Assembly: GCA_000980375.1 (NCBI GenBank)
Contig: LARD01000005.1
Coordinates: forward strand, 124,001-188,000
Direction of reading: 5' to 3'
DNA: 64,000 nucleotides
Source: Clostridium sp. K4410.MGS-306
GTDB taxonomy: Bacteria > Cyanobacteriota > Vampirovibrionia > Gastranaerophilales > Gastranaerophilaceae
Positions 53,322 through 62,386 of the stretch are shown one piece after another (position 1 is the stretch's first letter; every line of letters starts with the position of its first letter). The notes beneath the pieces were generated by a model. That model saw nothing but the letters and a program-made list of their open reading frames with translations, was not told the origin of the DNA and did no database searches. A program made the position numbers and the translations under genes.

Positions 53322-53440
53322 AGATAACACAAAAGAGAGATAAAAAACTAGACTAATAGATTTTAATAAACTTAAAACATATATTGGAACGGGAAAAGGT
53401 ATTTAAAACACGAGGCTATAAAAAAAGCCTCTTTTTTTTT
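53322..53440 (+). ncRNA. putative small RNA with intrinsic terminator
   Basis: About 120 bases between the promoter-like box and a terminator GAGGCT / AGCCTC (53412-53431) plus nine T. No reading frame of note. The rpsG transcript already ends at 53140, so this terminator serves a separate plus-strand RNA. It is A/G-rich (AACGGGAAAAGG at 53390-53400). Confidence 0.5.
53412..53440 (+). terminator. intrinsic terminator of the 53-kb small RNA
   Basis: 6-bp stem GAGGCT / AGCCTC, 8-base loop, nine T on the plus strand. Confidence 0.82.
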
Positions 53441-53458
53441 GCTTATTATTAGACCTTA

Positions 53459-54094
53459 TTAACTCCATCCAAGGTCAAAATGCCATTCTTCCGGTTTTGG
53501 ATTTTTAAAATCTCCGCCCCATCTCATTCCGATAGATTTTGCATAGTCACCCAGCTTTTTATAATCGTTATATGTACCGTTTATTATTTTTAAATCTACA
53601 GCTTTGCCCTCACAGTGCAATGACTTTGTAGCTGCAACATCGGGTCTTTTCCTTCTCAATTCAGCTTGTTCTGCAGGTGTTCTATATCCACTTGTGATTT
53701 TGATATTCAAATTTTGAGATTTTGCATATTCCAAAAGCTGCATTGTCTTTTCTTGCATAGTTGGCGTAAGTTGTGAAATTAATTCGCCGTTTTTCTTTCC
53801 GTACTTGTTGTAGTCATATGGTCTTATGTTTTGTGCAACAAATGGTTCTGGGGTGTGGTCAACTGTTGCGCTGTTTAACACCTCCAATATAGCTTTAAAA
53901 AATTCATTTTGTCTTTGTGTGAAATCTTGCATAATATTGCTGCAGAATGAATCTATGGGGTCCATTGTCATCATTGAGCCAAAAGAGTTATATATGCCAA
54001 GGCTGTCGGGCATAGTCATTGAAGACATATTACTTATGCCGGGCATAAAACCCTGATTAATCATATTAAGATTAAAATTAAATGGTATGCTCAT
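53459..54094 (-). CDS. M15-type peptidoglycan peptidase with Met-rich N-terminus
   Basis: 211 residues. The C-terminal domain (about 100-211) has ITSGYRTPAEQAEL, SLHCEGKAVDLK (His and Asp zinc ligands) and EEWHFDLGW (His ligand), the M15 D,D/L,D-carboxypeptidase pattern. The first 60 residues are rich in Met, Ser, Asn and Phe and contain no signal peptide. This resembles the start of the 12574-13491 product, and both share the promoter-like box. How it reaches peptidoglycan is unclear. Confidence 0.82.
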   Translation of the reverse strand: MSIPFNFNLNMINQGFMPGISNMSSMTMPDSLGIYNSFGSMMTMDPIDSFCSNIMQDFTQRQNEFFKAILEVLNSATVDHTPEPFVAQNIRPYDYNKYGKKNGELISQLTPTMQEKTMQLLEYAKSQNLNIKITSGYRTPAEQAELRRKRPDVAATKSLHCEGKAVDLKIINGTYNDYKKLGDYAKSIGMRWGGDFKNPKPEEWHFDLGWS

Positions 54095-54115
54095 AACGTT
54101 CCCTTATAAATATCC

Positions 54116-54131
54116 CTTATCTATATAAAGT
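54116..54131 (-). promoter_or_regulatory. ACTTTATATA-TAAG promoter-like box
   Basis: On the minus strand ACTTTATATAGATAAG lies 22 bases before the M15 gene start. A shorter version of the 43960 and 25197 boxes. Confidence 0.5.
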
Positions 54132-54175
54132 AAATTTGATGTAAAAAATTGACAAAAATGATATAATATTAAAAA

Positions 54176-55186
54176 ATGTTAAGAAAACCTTTTGAAATAG
54201 CTTTTCATTTGAATGAAAATATATTTATGAGAAAAATATCGGTAATATTGGCAATATTGTTTTTATTTGCTTCAAATCCGACAAACCCTGTATTCTGTGG
54301 AGAATCAGAAGACACTGTTTCCGTATCAACAGAAGAAGAAATGTTTGCCCCGGTAGATTTGGATCTTACTGACTATACTCATTTAAATAAAGAAAACAAA
54401 AATAAAAAGTTTAAACTCTCTGCGGAAAAAGAAGGAAAGCCTTCTTACGTAAAAAATTCCGGTCAAATCTGGGACGAAGACATGCTTTTCCGTTACAATT
54501 TTTATGCTGACAGCACTAATTTGCGTGTTTTGCCGGCATATGGTTCTCTTGGCAGTTATGTTACACGTAACCTCGATGAAAACACAACAGTTATGGTCGG
54601 GCAGGATTATATTTCTGAAATAAACGGTGATACAGTCAATTTTTCTTATGACAGTTATTCTTATTACACTAGCGGTGCAAGAATCGACGGCCAAGAAAAG
54701 AATTTTAACTATTCCGTAGGTGCTTTCAATGAGACTGATACTCAAAACCAGGAGCTCGCAGCAATTGTCAGCACTAAACCAACCAGTATTCTAAATTCAA
54801 AAGGTAAGTTCTATGTGGGCGGAGGGGTTTTTTCTAATCTTAGAAGCGATGTGAATTTCAACACAACAGGTGCTTTTGCTCAGTATAAAAACGATAAATT
54901 TTCTGTAGGTGCTCAGGTATCAAACTCTTCATATTCCAAAAGCGGATACTCCGGCTACAGCAAAGCTCATTTGCTTACAAAATATAAAGTCAATGACCAC
55001 CTGACTTTGAAAAATAAGATAATAAGAAATTTTGATATTGATGAGATACAAGGAGAAATCGGTGTTGTTTACAATCCGCTCAAAGATACAGACCGATTGC
55101 AGCTGGAAGTGACAGCTGCAAACTACCAGTCTCAAAATGTTATAACAAGGCAGCGTCTCAAATTTTCGACATCTTTTAAATTCTGA
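54176..55186 (+). CDS. putative outer-membrane beta-barrel protein
   Basis: 336 residues. The signal sequence is clearest from Met 18 (ATG 54227, MRKISVILAILFLFASN), which may be the true start. After an acidic segment the protein consists of alternating, Tyr/Ser/Asn-rich strands (residues about 90-336, for example FNYSVGAFNET and KFYVGGGVFSN) and ends in Phe (FSTSFKF), the outer-membrane insertion signature. It may be a porin-like or structural barrel. No family recognised. Confidence 0.72.
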   Translation: MLRKPFEIAFHLNENIFMRKISVILAILFLFASNPTNPVFCGESEDTVSVSTEEEMFAPVDLDLTDYTHLNKENKNKKFKLSAEKEGKPSYVKNSGQIWDEDMLFRYNFYADSTNLRVLPAYGSLGSYVTRNLDENTTVMVGQDYISEINGDTVNFSYDSYSYYTSGARIDGQEKNFNYSVGAFNETDTQNQELAAIVSTKPTSILNSKGKFYVGGGVFSNLRSDVNFNTTGAFAQYKNDKFSVGAQVSNSSYSKSGYSGYSKAHLLTKYKVNDHLTLKNKIIRNFDIDEIQGEIGVVYNPLKDTDRLQLEVTAANYQSQNVITRQRLKFSTSFKF

Positions 55187-55192
55187 TATTTG

Positions 55193-56422
55193 TTATTTGA
55201 TATTTTCAAGATAGTTGCTTCTTGAGACATTTATTTGCTCAGAAGTGTCCAGGTTTTTTAAAGTTACTGTTCCGGAATTAATTTCATCATCCATTAAAAT
55301 CAAAGCATATTTGGCAGACTTGGCAGCTTTATCAAGCTGTTTTTTAAACTTTCTATTTGCATAGTCAAACTCTGCGGAAAAACCGGCGTTGCGCAATTCT
55401 TCCATTATTTTAAAAGTCTCTGTCATATTTTCTGCAACAACAAATACATCCAGTCTTTCATTTTCCGGTTTTGATATCAAAGAATTAAGTCTTTCCAGAC
55501 CCATTGCCCAGCCTACAGCAGGAGTTTGCACTCCCCCAAGTGTTTCTACGAGAGAATCGTATCTGCCACCGCCGCAAACAGCGTTTTGTGAGCCAAGATT
55601 ATTGGATTTTATTTCAAAAACAGTTCTGTTATAATAATCCAATCCTCTTACAAGCAGCTTATTTACAGTGTAGGGGATTTGTAATGCGGTGAGGTATTCT
55701 TTTACTTTTTCAAAGTGCTCTTTGCACTCGTCACAGATAAAATCGCCAAGTATAACTTTTTGAATTTCTTCTTTTTCAAAAATCGCTTTGCAAGAGTCAA
55801 CTTTACAGTCAAGTATACGCAAAGGATTTTTTTCATATCTGAAATTACAATCTTCGCAAAGGTCTTTTAAATAGGGTTTTAAAACTTCTTTTATTGCGGC
55901 TCTGTAATTTTTTCTGCATTGCGGACAACCAAGGGAGTTTATTTCTATATCAAGATTATTGAGACCTAATTCATTAAGATATTTTACTGCAAGGTTAATA
56001 ACCTCTGCATCTGCAGAAGGTTCTTTTGTGCCAAACATTTCGACCCCTACCTGATGGAATTGTCTTTGTCTTCCTGCCTGTGGTCTTTCGTATCTGAACA
56101 TGGGGCCTTTGTACCACAATTTTACTGGCTGCGGCAGTCTTGAAAATCCGTGTTCTATATAAGCCCTTACAACACCGGCTGTATTTTCAGGCCTTAGGGT
56201 GAGTGAACGTTCGCTTTTTTCAAATGTATACATTTCTTTGTTAACAATGTCTGTGGAATCACCCACACCTCTTGCAAACAATTCTGTTGCTTCAAAAATC
56301 GGAGTTCTTATTTCTTTAAAATTTGCCTTGGAAAAGACATTTTGTGCAATGCTTTCCATCTTTTGCCAGTTAGACACCTCATCAGGCAATATATCTTTTG
56401 TTCCCTTTTGTGCTTGAATCAC
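55193..56422 (-). CDS. hisS: histidyl-tRNA synthetase
   Basis: 409 residues. Signatures: GTKDILPDEV at the N-terminus, LRPENTAGVVRAYIEHG, FRYERPQAGRQRQFHQVGVE (motif 2), VRGLDYYNRTVFEI (the histidine A box) and AVGWAMGLERL (motif 3). The C-terminal anticodon domain is complete. Convergent with the barrel gene, 6 bases apart. Confidence 0.98.
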   Translation of the reverse strand: MIQAQKGTKDILPDEVSNWQKMESIAQNVFSKANFKEIRTPIFEATELFARGVGDSTDIVNKEMYTFEKSERSLTLRPENTAGVVRAYIEHGFSRLPQPVKLWYKGPMFRYERPQAGRQRQFHQVGVEMFGTKEPSADAEVINLAVKYLNELGLNNLDIEINSLGCPQCRKNYRAAIKEVLKPYLKDLCEDCNFRYEKNPLRILDCKVDSCKAIFEKEEIQKVILGDFICDECKEHFEKVKEYLTALQIPYTVNKLLVRGLDYYNRTVFEIKSNNLGSQNAVCGGGRYDSLVETLGGVQTPAVGWAMGLERLNSLISKPENERLDVFVVAENMTETFKIMEELRNAGFSAEFDYANRKFKKQLDKAAKSAKYALILMDDEINSGTVTLKNLDTSEQINVSRSNYLENIK

Positions 56423-56545
56423 TTTTTACCTCACAATTTTTGATTAAACTCTATCTAATTATATATAAAAAACGGCTATTTCAATATACTGTAATTTATA
56501 GTAGAATCACAGGGTAAACTTTTAATCAAAAGAAACGAGGATAAG

Positions 56546-57583
56546 ATGGATTTTAAAAACTGCTTTACCGCAAAAAATATAAGCTTTACTCTGCTTGTTC
56601 TTTTTATAATTTTTCTTTTAATAAAAATGACAGATGTTGCTCTGCTGTTATTTTGCAGTTACGTAATAGCTTGTTCCATAAATCCGTTTGTTGACAAGAT
56701 GTCTCAAAAAATGCCAAGAGCAGCGGCTGTGTCAATTATGATTATATTGATTACGCTCGTTACACTGGGTGTTTTTATTCCGATTATAGTCATGTCGGTT
56801 AATGAGATAAGAGAGTTTTTGAACCAGCTGCCTCAGCAAATACAGAATATACAGCATTTTCTTGATACTTTTAAGGTAGGCGGACAAGATATTTCACAAT
56901 ATCTTAATATAGATACTGTCTTGGATAACTCTGCTAATATTGCAAAAGAAGTGATTGATAAATCAATCAACTTTACTCTCGGCATAGTTGGAGTTCTTAC
57001 AATACTTGTTACTATAGGTATTATTGTGTTTTTTCTTTCCAATGACAGAAAAGAGATTAAAGAATTTTCACTCAAACTTTTCCCTAAATCTTTAAGAGAA
57101 CGTGCATCACAAGTTATCGATGACCTGGAAATAAAAGTCGGCGGATATGTTACTGCGCAGATTCTATCAATTTCAATAGTAGGTATAGTAGTTGCATTGT
57201 GTTTGCTTGTAATGAGGGTGGAATATGCGATATTTTTGGGCTTTATTTCTGCAATACTCGACCTTGTCCCGATTGTTGGCCCTATTTTATCCGGCGTATT
57301 GATATTGCTTGTTGCTTTTCCAAAAGGATGGATTATTTGTACGCTTGCAATCGGTTCTTTGCTGTTAGGCCAATTTATTGAAAATAACTGGGCAAAACCG
57401 TATTTCTTTTCAAAATACATGGACCTGCACCCGCTTGTTGTTATTTTTTCATTTGTTGTGGCGGCAAAGTTCCTTGGTGTGGTCGGTGTGTTAATTGCTC
57501 CTGCAATAGCAGCTGTTGTCGTAACTTTATTTGAAGAAATATATGTTAAAACTATGAATGACGAAAATGAAAGCACAGATTAA
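56546..57583 (+). CDS. AI-2E family transporter (PerM-like)
   Basis: 345 residues with about seven membrane segments. RAAAVSIMIIL, a central extracytoplasmic segment rich in Gln (EFLNQLPQQIQNIQ) and DLVPIVGPILSGVLILL, then HPLVVIFSFVVAAKFLGVVG, are the family hallmarks. The family exports small molecules or ions; TqsA exports AI-2. ACGAGGA precedes the ATG. Its stop overlaps the start of the next gene by one base (TAATG). Confidence 0.9.
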   Translation: MDFKNCFTAKNISFTLLVLFIIFLLIKMTDVALLLFCSYVIACSINPFVDKMSQKMPRAAAVSIMIILITLVTLGVFIPIIVMSVNEIREFLNQLPQQIQNIQHFLDTFKVGGQDISQYLNIDTVLDNSANIAKEVIDKSINFTLGIVGVLTILVTIGIIVFFLSNDRKEIKEFSLKLFPKSLRERASQVIDDLEIKVGGYVTAQILSISIVGIVVALCLLVMRVEYAIFLGFISAILDLVPIVGPILSGVLILLVAFPKGWIICTLAIGSLLLGQFIENNWAKPYFFSKYMDLHPLVVIFSFVVAAKFLGVVGVLIAPAIAAVVVTLFEEIYVKTMNDENESTD

Positions 57584-59181
57584 TGAATGAATTGACTTTA
57601 TATACAGTACCTGAGAAAAACCCCGAAATAAATATTTGGATGGCATTTCCTGCAATGGCTTCTTTTGGTATGTCCTCTTTAGGATTTATGTCTATTGTCA
57701 AAACTCTGGATATGAGAAGCGATTACTTTGTTGAAAAAATCTTTACAGACACAAAATCTCCAAGGCTTCTGACTTCACAGGTTGATGTTATGGGATTTTC
57801 TGTTTCTTTTGAGATAGATTTTCTAGGAATTTTTGATATTTTAGAAAAACGCTCAATACCATTAAAAGCCAAAGACAGAACAGAAGACCACCCGATAGTT
57901 TTTGGCGGAGGGCCTGTGCTTACTGCCAATCCGGAACCTTACTGCGAATTTTTTGATTTTATAATCATTGGTGATGCCGAAAATATCGATACAAGCATAA
58001 TTGATGTTATCAAAGCTAATAAACATCTTCCAAAATCAGAAGTACTAAAGATGGTTGCTGACATAAAAGGTATCTATGTGCCATCTTTAACTGAATACGA
58101 TGAAGCCAAAGGTGTTACAAAAAAAGGAGGAGAACTACTTTCTATTGAAAAGTTTTCTGCTCCGTTATCTAAATGTATAAGCACACCTGTTTTGTCTGAA
58201 AAAAGTTTTTTTGCAAATACATTTGTAATTGAAATAGTACGAGGATGTCCGCAGCGCTGCGGTTTTTGTCTTGCATCCTATCTCAATTTACCTGCTCGTT
58301 TTTGTGATTATGACCAAATTATAACCGGTATTGACTTTGGGCTAAAATACACAAATAAAATTGCTCTTTTAGGTGCACTTATTACTGCGCACCCGAGATT
58401 TGATGATATTTGCAGACATATTTTAAAAAGAAAAGAAGATATTCCTGACCTGGAATTGTCTGTTTCTTCATTAAGGGCTGATTCCATATCGCCTGTAATA
58501 ATTCAAACACTTGTTGCCTGCGGGCAAAAACATTCTACAATTGCTATTGAGGCAGGCTCGGAACGTTTGAGAAAACTTATCAATAAAAACCTGAGCGAAA
58601 AACAGATATTTGAAACAGTGAAAACCGCTTATGAAAACGGACTGAAAGGCCTGAAAATATACGCTATGATTGGTCATCCAACTGAAACTAAGCGCGACAT
58701 TGATGAAATGATAGCACTTGCAAAAAAATTGAAGACTTCTTTTAAAGACTTTGATTTTACTTTTTCTTTTGCAACTTTTGTGCCTAAATCTCATACTCCG
58801 TTTCAGTTTTGCGAAAGAGAATCTGTAAAATCACTTGAGCAAAAGTACGAATATTTAAAAAAAGAATTTCATAAACTCGGTGTAAAAATCAGAACATCCA
58901 GTGTTAAATGGGATTACTGGCAGGCTCTTATCTCCAGAGGTGATAGACGTTTGTGTGATTATCTTGTTGCTGTGTACAAAGATGGTGCAAATCTGGGTGC
59001 ATTTAAACAAACTTATAAAAACATGTATAAACAAAAACTTTTGCCTCCTTCTGAAGAATTTGCTTTGAGCAAAAGGGATTTTAATGAAAATCTCCCATGG
59101 GATTTTATCAAAATGCCGCCATCAAAAGAGGCTTTGATAAAGGAATACCAAAGGCTTTTGGGCGAATGTAACAAAGTGTAA
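57583..59181 (+). CDS. B12-binding-domain radical SAM protein
   Basis: 532 residues. The N-terminal half is a cobalamin-binding-like fold (VDVMGFSVSFEID, IVFGGGPVLTANPEPYCEFFD, IIIGDAE). The radical SAM domain has C-x3-C-x2-C in RGCPQRCGFCLASYL, then SLRADSI, AIEAGSERLRKLINKN and KIYAMIGHPTET. It belongs to the TIGR03960-like group, which in some genomes is fused to a DUF2344 domain; that domain is absent here. Substrate unknown. Confidence 0.87.
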   Translation: MNELTLYTVPEKNPEINIWMAFPAMASFGMSSLGFMSIVKTLDMRSDYFVEKIFTDTKSPRLLTSQVDVMGFSVSFEIDFLGIFDILEKRSIPLKAKDRTEDHPIVFGGGPVLTANPEPYCEFFDFIIIGDAENIDTSIIDVIKANKHLPKSEVLKMVADIKGIYVPSLTEYDEAKGVTKKGGELLSIEKFSAPLSKCISTPVLSEKSFFANTFVIEIVRGCPQRCGFCLASYLNLPARFCDYDQIITGIDFGLKYTNKIALLGALITAHPRFDDICRHILKRKEDIPDLELSVSSLRADSISPVIIQTLVACGQKHSTIAIEAGSERLRKLINKNLSEKQIFETVKTAYENGLKGLKIYAMIGHPTETKRDIDEMIALAKKLKTSFKDFDFTFSFATFVPKSHTPFQFCERESVKSLEQKYEYLKKEFHKLGVKIRTSSVKWDYWQALISRGDRRLCDYLVAVYKDGANLGAFKQTYKNMYKQKLLPPSEEFALSKRDFNENLPWDFIKMPPSKEALIKEYQRLLGECNKV

Positions 59182-59212
59182 ATTTAGCTTTATTTTTTTA
59201 AGACAAAAAGGG

Positions 59213-59240
59213 TTGACATTATTTTTCTTGATGTCATAAT
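59213..59240 (+). promoter_or_regulatory. sigma-70-type promoter with overlapping inverted repeat
   Basis: TTGACA (59213-59218) and CATAAT (59235-59240) with a 16-base spacer. TGACAT and ATGTCA form an inverted repeat across the spacer, which could be an operator. ATATGTAAGG follows, as at the other promoter-like boxes. Confidence 0.65.
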
Positions 59241-59247
59241 AAATATG

Positions 59248-59401
59248 TAAGGTTTAAGTGTAGTCGAAACACTAAATAACATTTTAATAACATTAATAAC
59301 CCCGAACACATATAAACTCCTAAATAATAAACACAAAAGAGACCATTAGGATGCAGAAAACAAACCACCCGGACATTAATAATCTGAGTGGCTTTTTTTT
59401 A
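59248..59401 (+). ncRNA. putative small RNA with intrinsic terminator
   Basis: About 150 bases from the promoter to a terminator at 59365-59401. It contains the hairpin GTGT / ACAC around 59258-59272, three AATAAC repeats (59276-59300) and AACACAAAAGAGA (59330-59342), which the 53-kb candidate shares. The only frame, 28 codons from 59351, runs through the terminator and lacks a spaced ribosome site. Confidence 0.6.
59365..59401 (+). terminator. intrinsic terminator of the 59-kb small RNA
   Basis: CCACCCGGA / TCTGAGTGG, nine pairs with one C-A mismatch and one G-T pair, then CTTTTTTTTA. Confidence 0.82.
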
Positions 59402-59439
59402 TTTACTAAAAAAGCTTATAAACTCGATATCAAATGATA

Positions 59440-59474
59440 TATTTGTGACAATATTAAGTGTATTTGTGACAATA
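59440..59474 (+). promoter_or_regulatory. 14-bp direct repeat, 21-bp period, before the fumarase gene
   Basis: TATTTGTGACAATA occurs at 59440-59453 and 59461-59474. The 21-bp period is two helical turns, as expected for a cooperative activator or repressor. Each contains the odd palindrome TTGTGACAA. Confidence 0.6.
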
Positions 59475-59494
59475 AATAACGAATTTGCTTTTAA

Positions 59495-59516
59495 ATCGTG
59501 ATAAGTTTATCATGAT
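59495..59516 (+). promoter_or_regulatory. inverted repeat next to the fumarase start codon
   Basis: ATCGTGATAA and TTATCATGAT (one mismatch, 2-base gap) end 3 bases before the start codon, where a ribosome site should be; none is visible. It may be an operator or an RNA hairpin controlling translation. Confidence 0.5.
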
Positions 59517-59519
59517 TGA

Positions 59520-60881
59520 ATGATTAATGTGCACACAGATTTAATTGAAGACGCCGTATATAACCTGTGTATCAGAGCAAATACACTATATGACAATCAT
59601 TTGTATAACACACTTTTGTCTATGTATGAGCAGTCATCAGATAGTGATAAAAAGAATAGGTTGTTGAATATTCTCAAAAACATAAAGCTTGCTTCTGATA
59701 CAAACCGCCCTCTTTGTCAGGACACAGGTCAGGTTATTATTTTTCTTGAATTAGGACAAAATCTGCTTATTCACGGTATTTTACTTAAAGATGCTATAAA
59801 TAATGCTGTTAAAAGAGCTTATATAGACAACTATTACAGAAAATCTGTTGTTGAAAATTCACTTTTTAACCGTACTAACACCAATACAAATACTCCTGTG
59901 TTAATTTATACAGACATCATTGAGGGCGATTCTATCAATATCAACCTCCTGATAAAAGGTGCAGGGTCGGAAAACTACAGTACTTTAAAGATGTTTAAGC
60001 CGTCTGTGTCCAAAGAAGAAATATTTGAGTTTATAAAACAATCTGTTATTACTGCTGGTGAAAAAAGCTGTCCTCCTCTTGTGCTGGGCCTGGGCATCGG
60101 CAGCACAATGGATGGTGCCTCTGTTCTTTCCAAAAAAGCTTTTTTTAATAGCATGACACAAGATGAACAAGTCTTTTCAAACAGTTTAAAAGATTATCTT
60201 AACGCCTCAGGGCAGGAGATTCTTGATGTAAAACTATGTTCTGCTGCAACGCATATTGCCTGTCATCCTGTTGCTTTAACTATTAACTGCCATAGTACCC
60301 GCCATGCAGGTTGTGTAATTAAAAATTCAAAAATTATTTATAATGAAATAAATAAAGATTATAAGGCTATAGAAGATAAAGACTGCCATTGCCGCAGAGT
60401 TGATACTGATAATATCGAAGCCATCCGTTCTTTACAAGCAGGAGAAAAGATACTTTTATCAGGTGTAATCTATACTGCCAGAGACGCTGCACACAAAAAA
60501 ATTTCAGAATTTTATAAAAATAACTCTAACTTCCCTTTTAGCCTGAAAGATAAAATAATTTTCTATGCAGGCCCTTGTCCAGCTGCTCCAAATGAAGTCA
60601 TAGGCCCTGTTGGACCTACTACATCTGCAAGAATGGATACTTATTGTGATTTGTTATATTCAAACGGTCTTTTGGCAACAATCGGCAAGGGTGAGCGCTC
60701 AAATGAGGCGTTAGAGTCAATAAAAAAATATAAAGGGAAATATCTCACAGCACAAGGTGGGATTTCATGCCTTCTCGCAAAATGTGTTAAAGAGGCGGAA
60801 GTTGTTGCTTTTGAAGAATTGGGAACAGAAGCTGTAAGAAAATTGGTTGTAAAAGATTTTCCTTTGACTGTTGAAATCTAA
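59520..60881 (+). CDS. class I fumarate hydratase, alpha and beta domains fused
   Basis: 453 residues. Alpha part (about 1-275): PLCQDTG, KGAGSEN, the SCPPLVLGLGIGSTMDGA box and SKKA, with cysteines for the labile 4Fe-4S cluster. Beta part (about 280-453): VIYTARDAAHKKI, GPCPAAPNEVIGPVGPTTSARMD, IGKGERS, TAQGGISCLL and ELGTEAVRKL. It hydrates fumarate to malate. The isolated gene with two candidate operators suggests redox or carbon control. L-tartrate dehydratase has the same fold and cannot be excluded. Confidence 0.9.
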   Translation: MINVHTDLIEDAVYNLCIRANTLYDNHLYNTLLSMYEQSSDSDKKNRLLNILKNIKLASDTNRPLCQDTGQVIIFLELGQNLLIHGILLKDAINNAVKRAYIDNYYRKSVVENSLFNRTNTNTNTPVLIYTDIIEGDSININLLIKGAGSENYSTLKMFKPSVSKEEIFEFIKQSVITAGEKSCPPLVLGLGIGSTMDGASVLSKKAFFNSMTQDEQVFSNSLKDYLNASGQEILDVKLCSAATHIACHPVALTINCHSTRHAGCVIKNSKIIYNEINKDYKAIEDKDCHCRRVDTDNIEAIRSLQAGEKILLSGVIYTARDAAHKKISEFYKNNSNFPFSLKDKIIFYAGPCPAAPNEVIGPVGPTTSARMDTYCDLLYSNGLLATIGKGERSNEALESIKKYKGKYLTAQGGISCLLAKCVKEAEVVAFEELGTEAVRKLVVKDFPLTVEI

Positions 60882-60917
60882 TGGCAAAAATTATTTTGTT
60901 TGCATTTTATTTTGAAT

Positions 60918-62342
60918 ATGAAGATCAAAATAATGCCGTTTTCGGCCGGTAATTCCAATATACAAACACCCGTAAAATATTCGTTACCGTACCAAAACAA
61001 CAAATCAAATGATTCGGTGAGCTTTAAGGCCAATATTAGCGAAATTTATAAATTGCCTTTAAAGTTAGATGTTTCATTAAAACTTCAGCAATGTATTTCT
61101 TTTTTACTGGGGTCAAAATCTAATGTTAAAAACTATTATCTAAATGCTTTGGAGGGTATACAAAAAGATATAAAAGGTTTTGAAGGCTTGTCTTTAAAAC
61201 AAATAGCGTTTGCTGCCAAAGATATGCAGGTTTTGACTGCCAAACAGGGCTGTTACAATAATTGTGTTCACTGTTATCCTGCTGCGCGTAAACCGGTAAA
61301 GCAAAAAGGTGGGTTTGTTAATTCAATCTTGTTTGAAGATTTAAAAACTTATACTGATTCTTATATAGAATTAAAAGATCGTACAGGTATAAACTTTTTT
61401 CAGACTACTGACAAAAAACAAGTTCCATATCAATCACTTTTTTATGATGCTGATGCAATAGATATTGCAGTCAATGATTTGAACGGAAATATTCACGACT
61501 TTCCGGAATTAAATAAAATGTTGTATAAAGCAACAGGTAAAAAAGGGGTGTTTGATACAAGCGGATGGAATCCAAAAAGCCGTGTTCATCAAGAACGTGC
61601 ACAAAAAATTGTTGAATATTACAAAAATCCAAAACACGCTGATGAATTGTATCAGTTTAACCTTTCCGTAAATCCGTTTCATTCAATTTATGCAAAATCT
61701 GTTGAATTAAAAGAAAAAGGCTATGACAAACTGTCGGAAAAACTTTACAAAATTTATGTTGATAGAATTTCAAATGCTCTGTTCACATTTATTCCTTTAA
61801 TGAATAATAGCAACTTTAGTGTTATTTTAAGAGCTTTTAAAAACGATGTGCCTAATATGAAAGATTTTAATGAAGATGCTATAAGTAAACTTGTTGATGA
61901 TATCTTAAGCTCTTTCTATGATAAATGCAAGTCGGATATGTTGAATAACAAACAAGTTATAACTTCATCGGATAATTTAGGTGATGTAATGAATTTAGCA
62001 GTTAAAAACTTAAAATATATAAGTACAAATATTATATCTGGAGAAAAGATTAAACATTTATTTTTTAAAAGAAACCCTGACAAGAGTGACTTTGAGTTTT
62101 ATAAGTTTTTTTCAACACCACTCACTTTGTCAGAATGCTTTGAACGTTTGAAAAAATGGAATAGCTATGAAAAAGCTGCTGTCAATTATCAAAAAATAAT
62201 TGATTCTACGGGCAAGGTTTATCTTAGTGATAATTACAGAATCATTCCGACTGATATACAATTTAACTTTGTCAATAAAGAGAAAAAGACAGGCGGATTT
62301 TCAATGACTGAGGATTTTATTGTCACAAAAGAAATGATTTAG
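60918..62342 (+). CDS. divergent radical SAM-like protein with N-terminal SFKA motif
   Basis: About 474 residues; the start is uncertain (ATG 60918 or 60933, TTG 60900). A C-x3-C-x2-C motif, KQGCYNNCVHCYPAA (about residue 110), is the radical SAM cluster site, followed by a long region without the usual GGE and other core motifs. The N-terminus has VSFKANIS (about residue 35), like PSFKSR in the 18205 product. The remainder is helical, Lys/Asn-rich, and ends with a beta region. Target unknown; peptide or protein modification is possible. Confidence 0.68.
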   Translation: MKIKIMPFSAGNSNIQTPVKYSLPYQNNKSNDSVSFKANISEIYKLPLKLDVSLKLQQCISFLLGSKSNVKNYYLNALEGIQKDIKGFEGLSLKQIAFAAKDMQVLTAKQGCYNNCVHCYPAARKPVKQKGGFVNSILFEDLKTYTDSYIELKDRTGINFFQTTDKKQVPYQSLFYDADAIDIAVNDLNGNIHDFPELNKMLYKATGKKGVFDTSGWNPKSRVHQERAQKIVEYYKNPKHADELYQFNLSVNPFHSIYAKSVELKEKGYDKLSEKLYKIYVDRISNALFTFIPLMNNSNFSVILRAFKNDVPNMKDFNEDAISKLVDDILSSFYDKCKSDMLNNKQVITSSDNLGDVMNLAVKNLKYISTNIISGEKIKHLFFKRNPDKSDFEFYKFFSTPLTLSECFERLKKWNSYEKAAVNYQKIIDSTGKVYLSDNYRIIPTDIQFNFVNKEKKTGGFSMTEDFIVTKEMI

Positions 62343-62345
62343 TGT

Positions 62346-62386
62346 TAAAAAAATCCCCCATAATTATTTATGAGGGATTCTTTTTT
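62346..62386. terminator. bidirectional intrinsic terminator
   Basis: AATCCCCCATAA / TTATGAGGGATT, 12 pairs with one mismatch, with A- and T-tracts; it serves the radical SAM gene and the convergent rpaB. Confidence 0.88.

Noticed and set aside
56833..57576. A 247-codon minus-strand frame opposite the AI-2E transporter gene
   Set aside because: Antisense shadow; the plus-strand frame has clear family motifs and its own ribosome site.
59351..59437. A 28-codon frame within the 59-kb small RNA
   Set aside because: It runs through the terminator hairpin and T-tract, and the nearest AGG touches the ATG.
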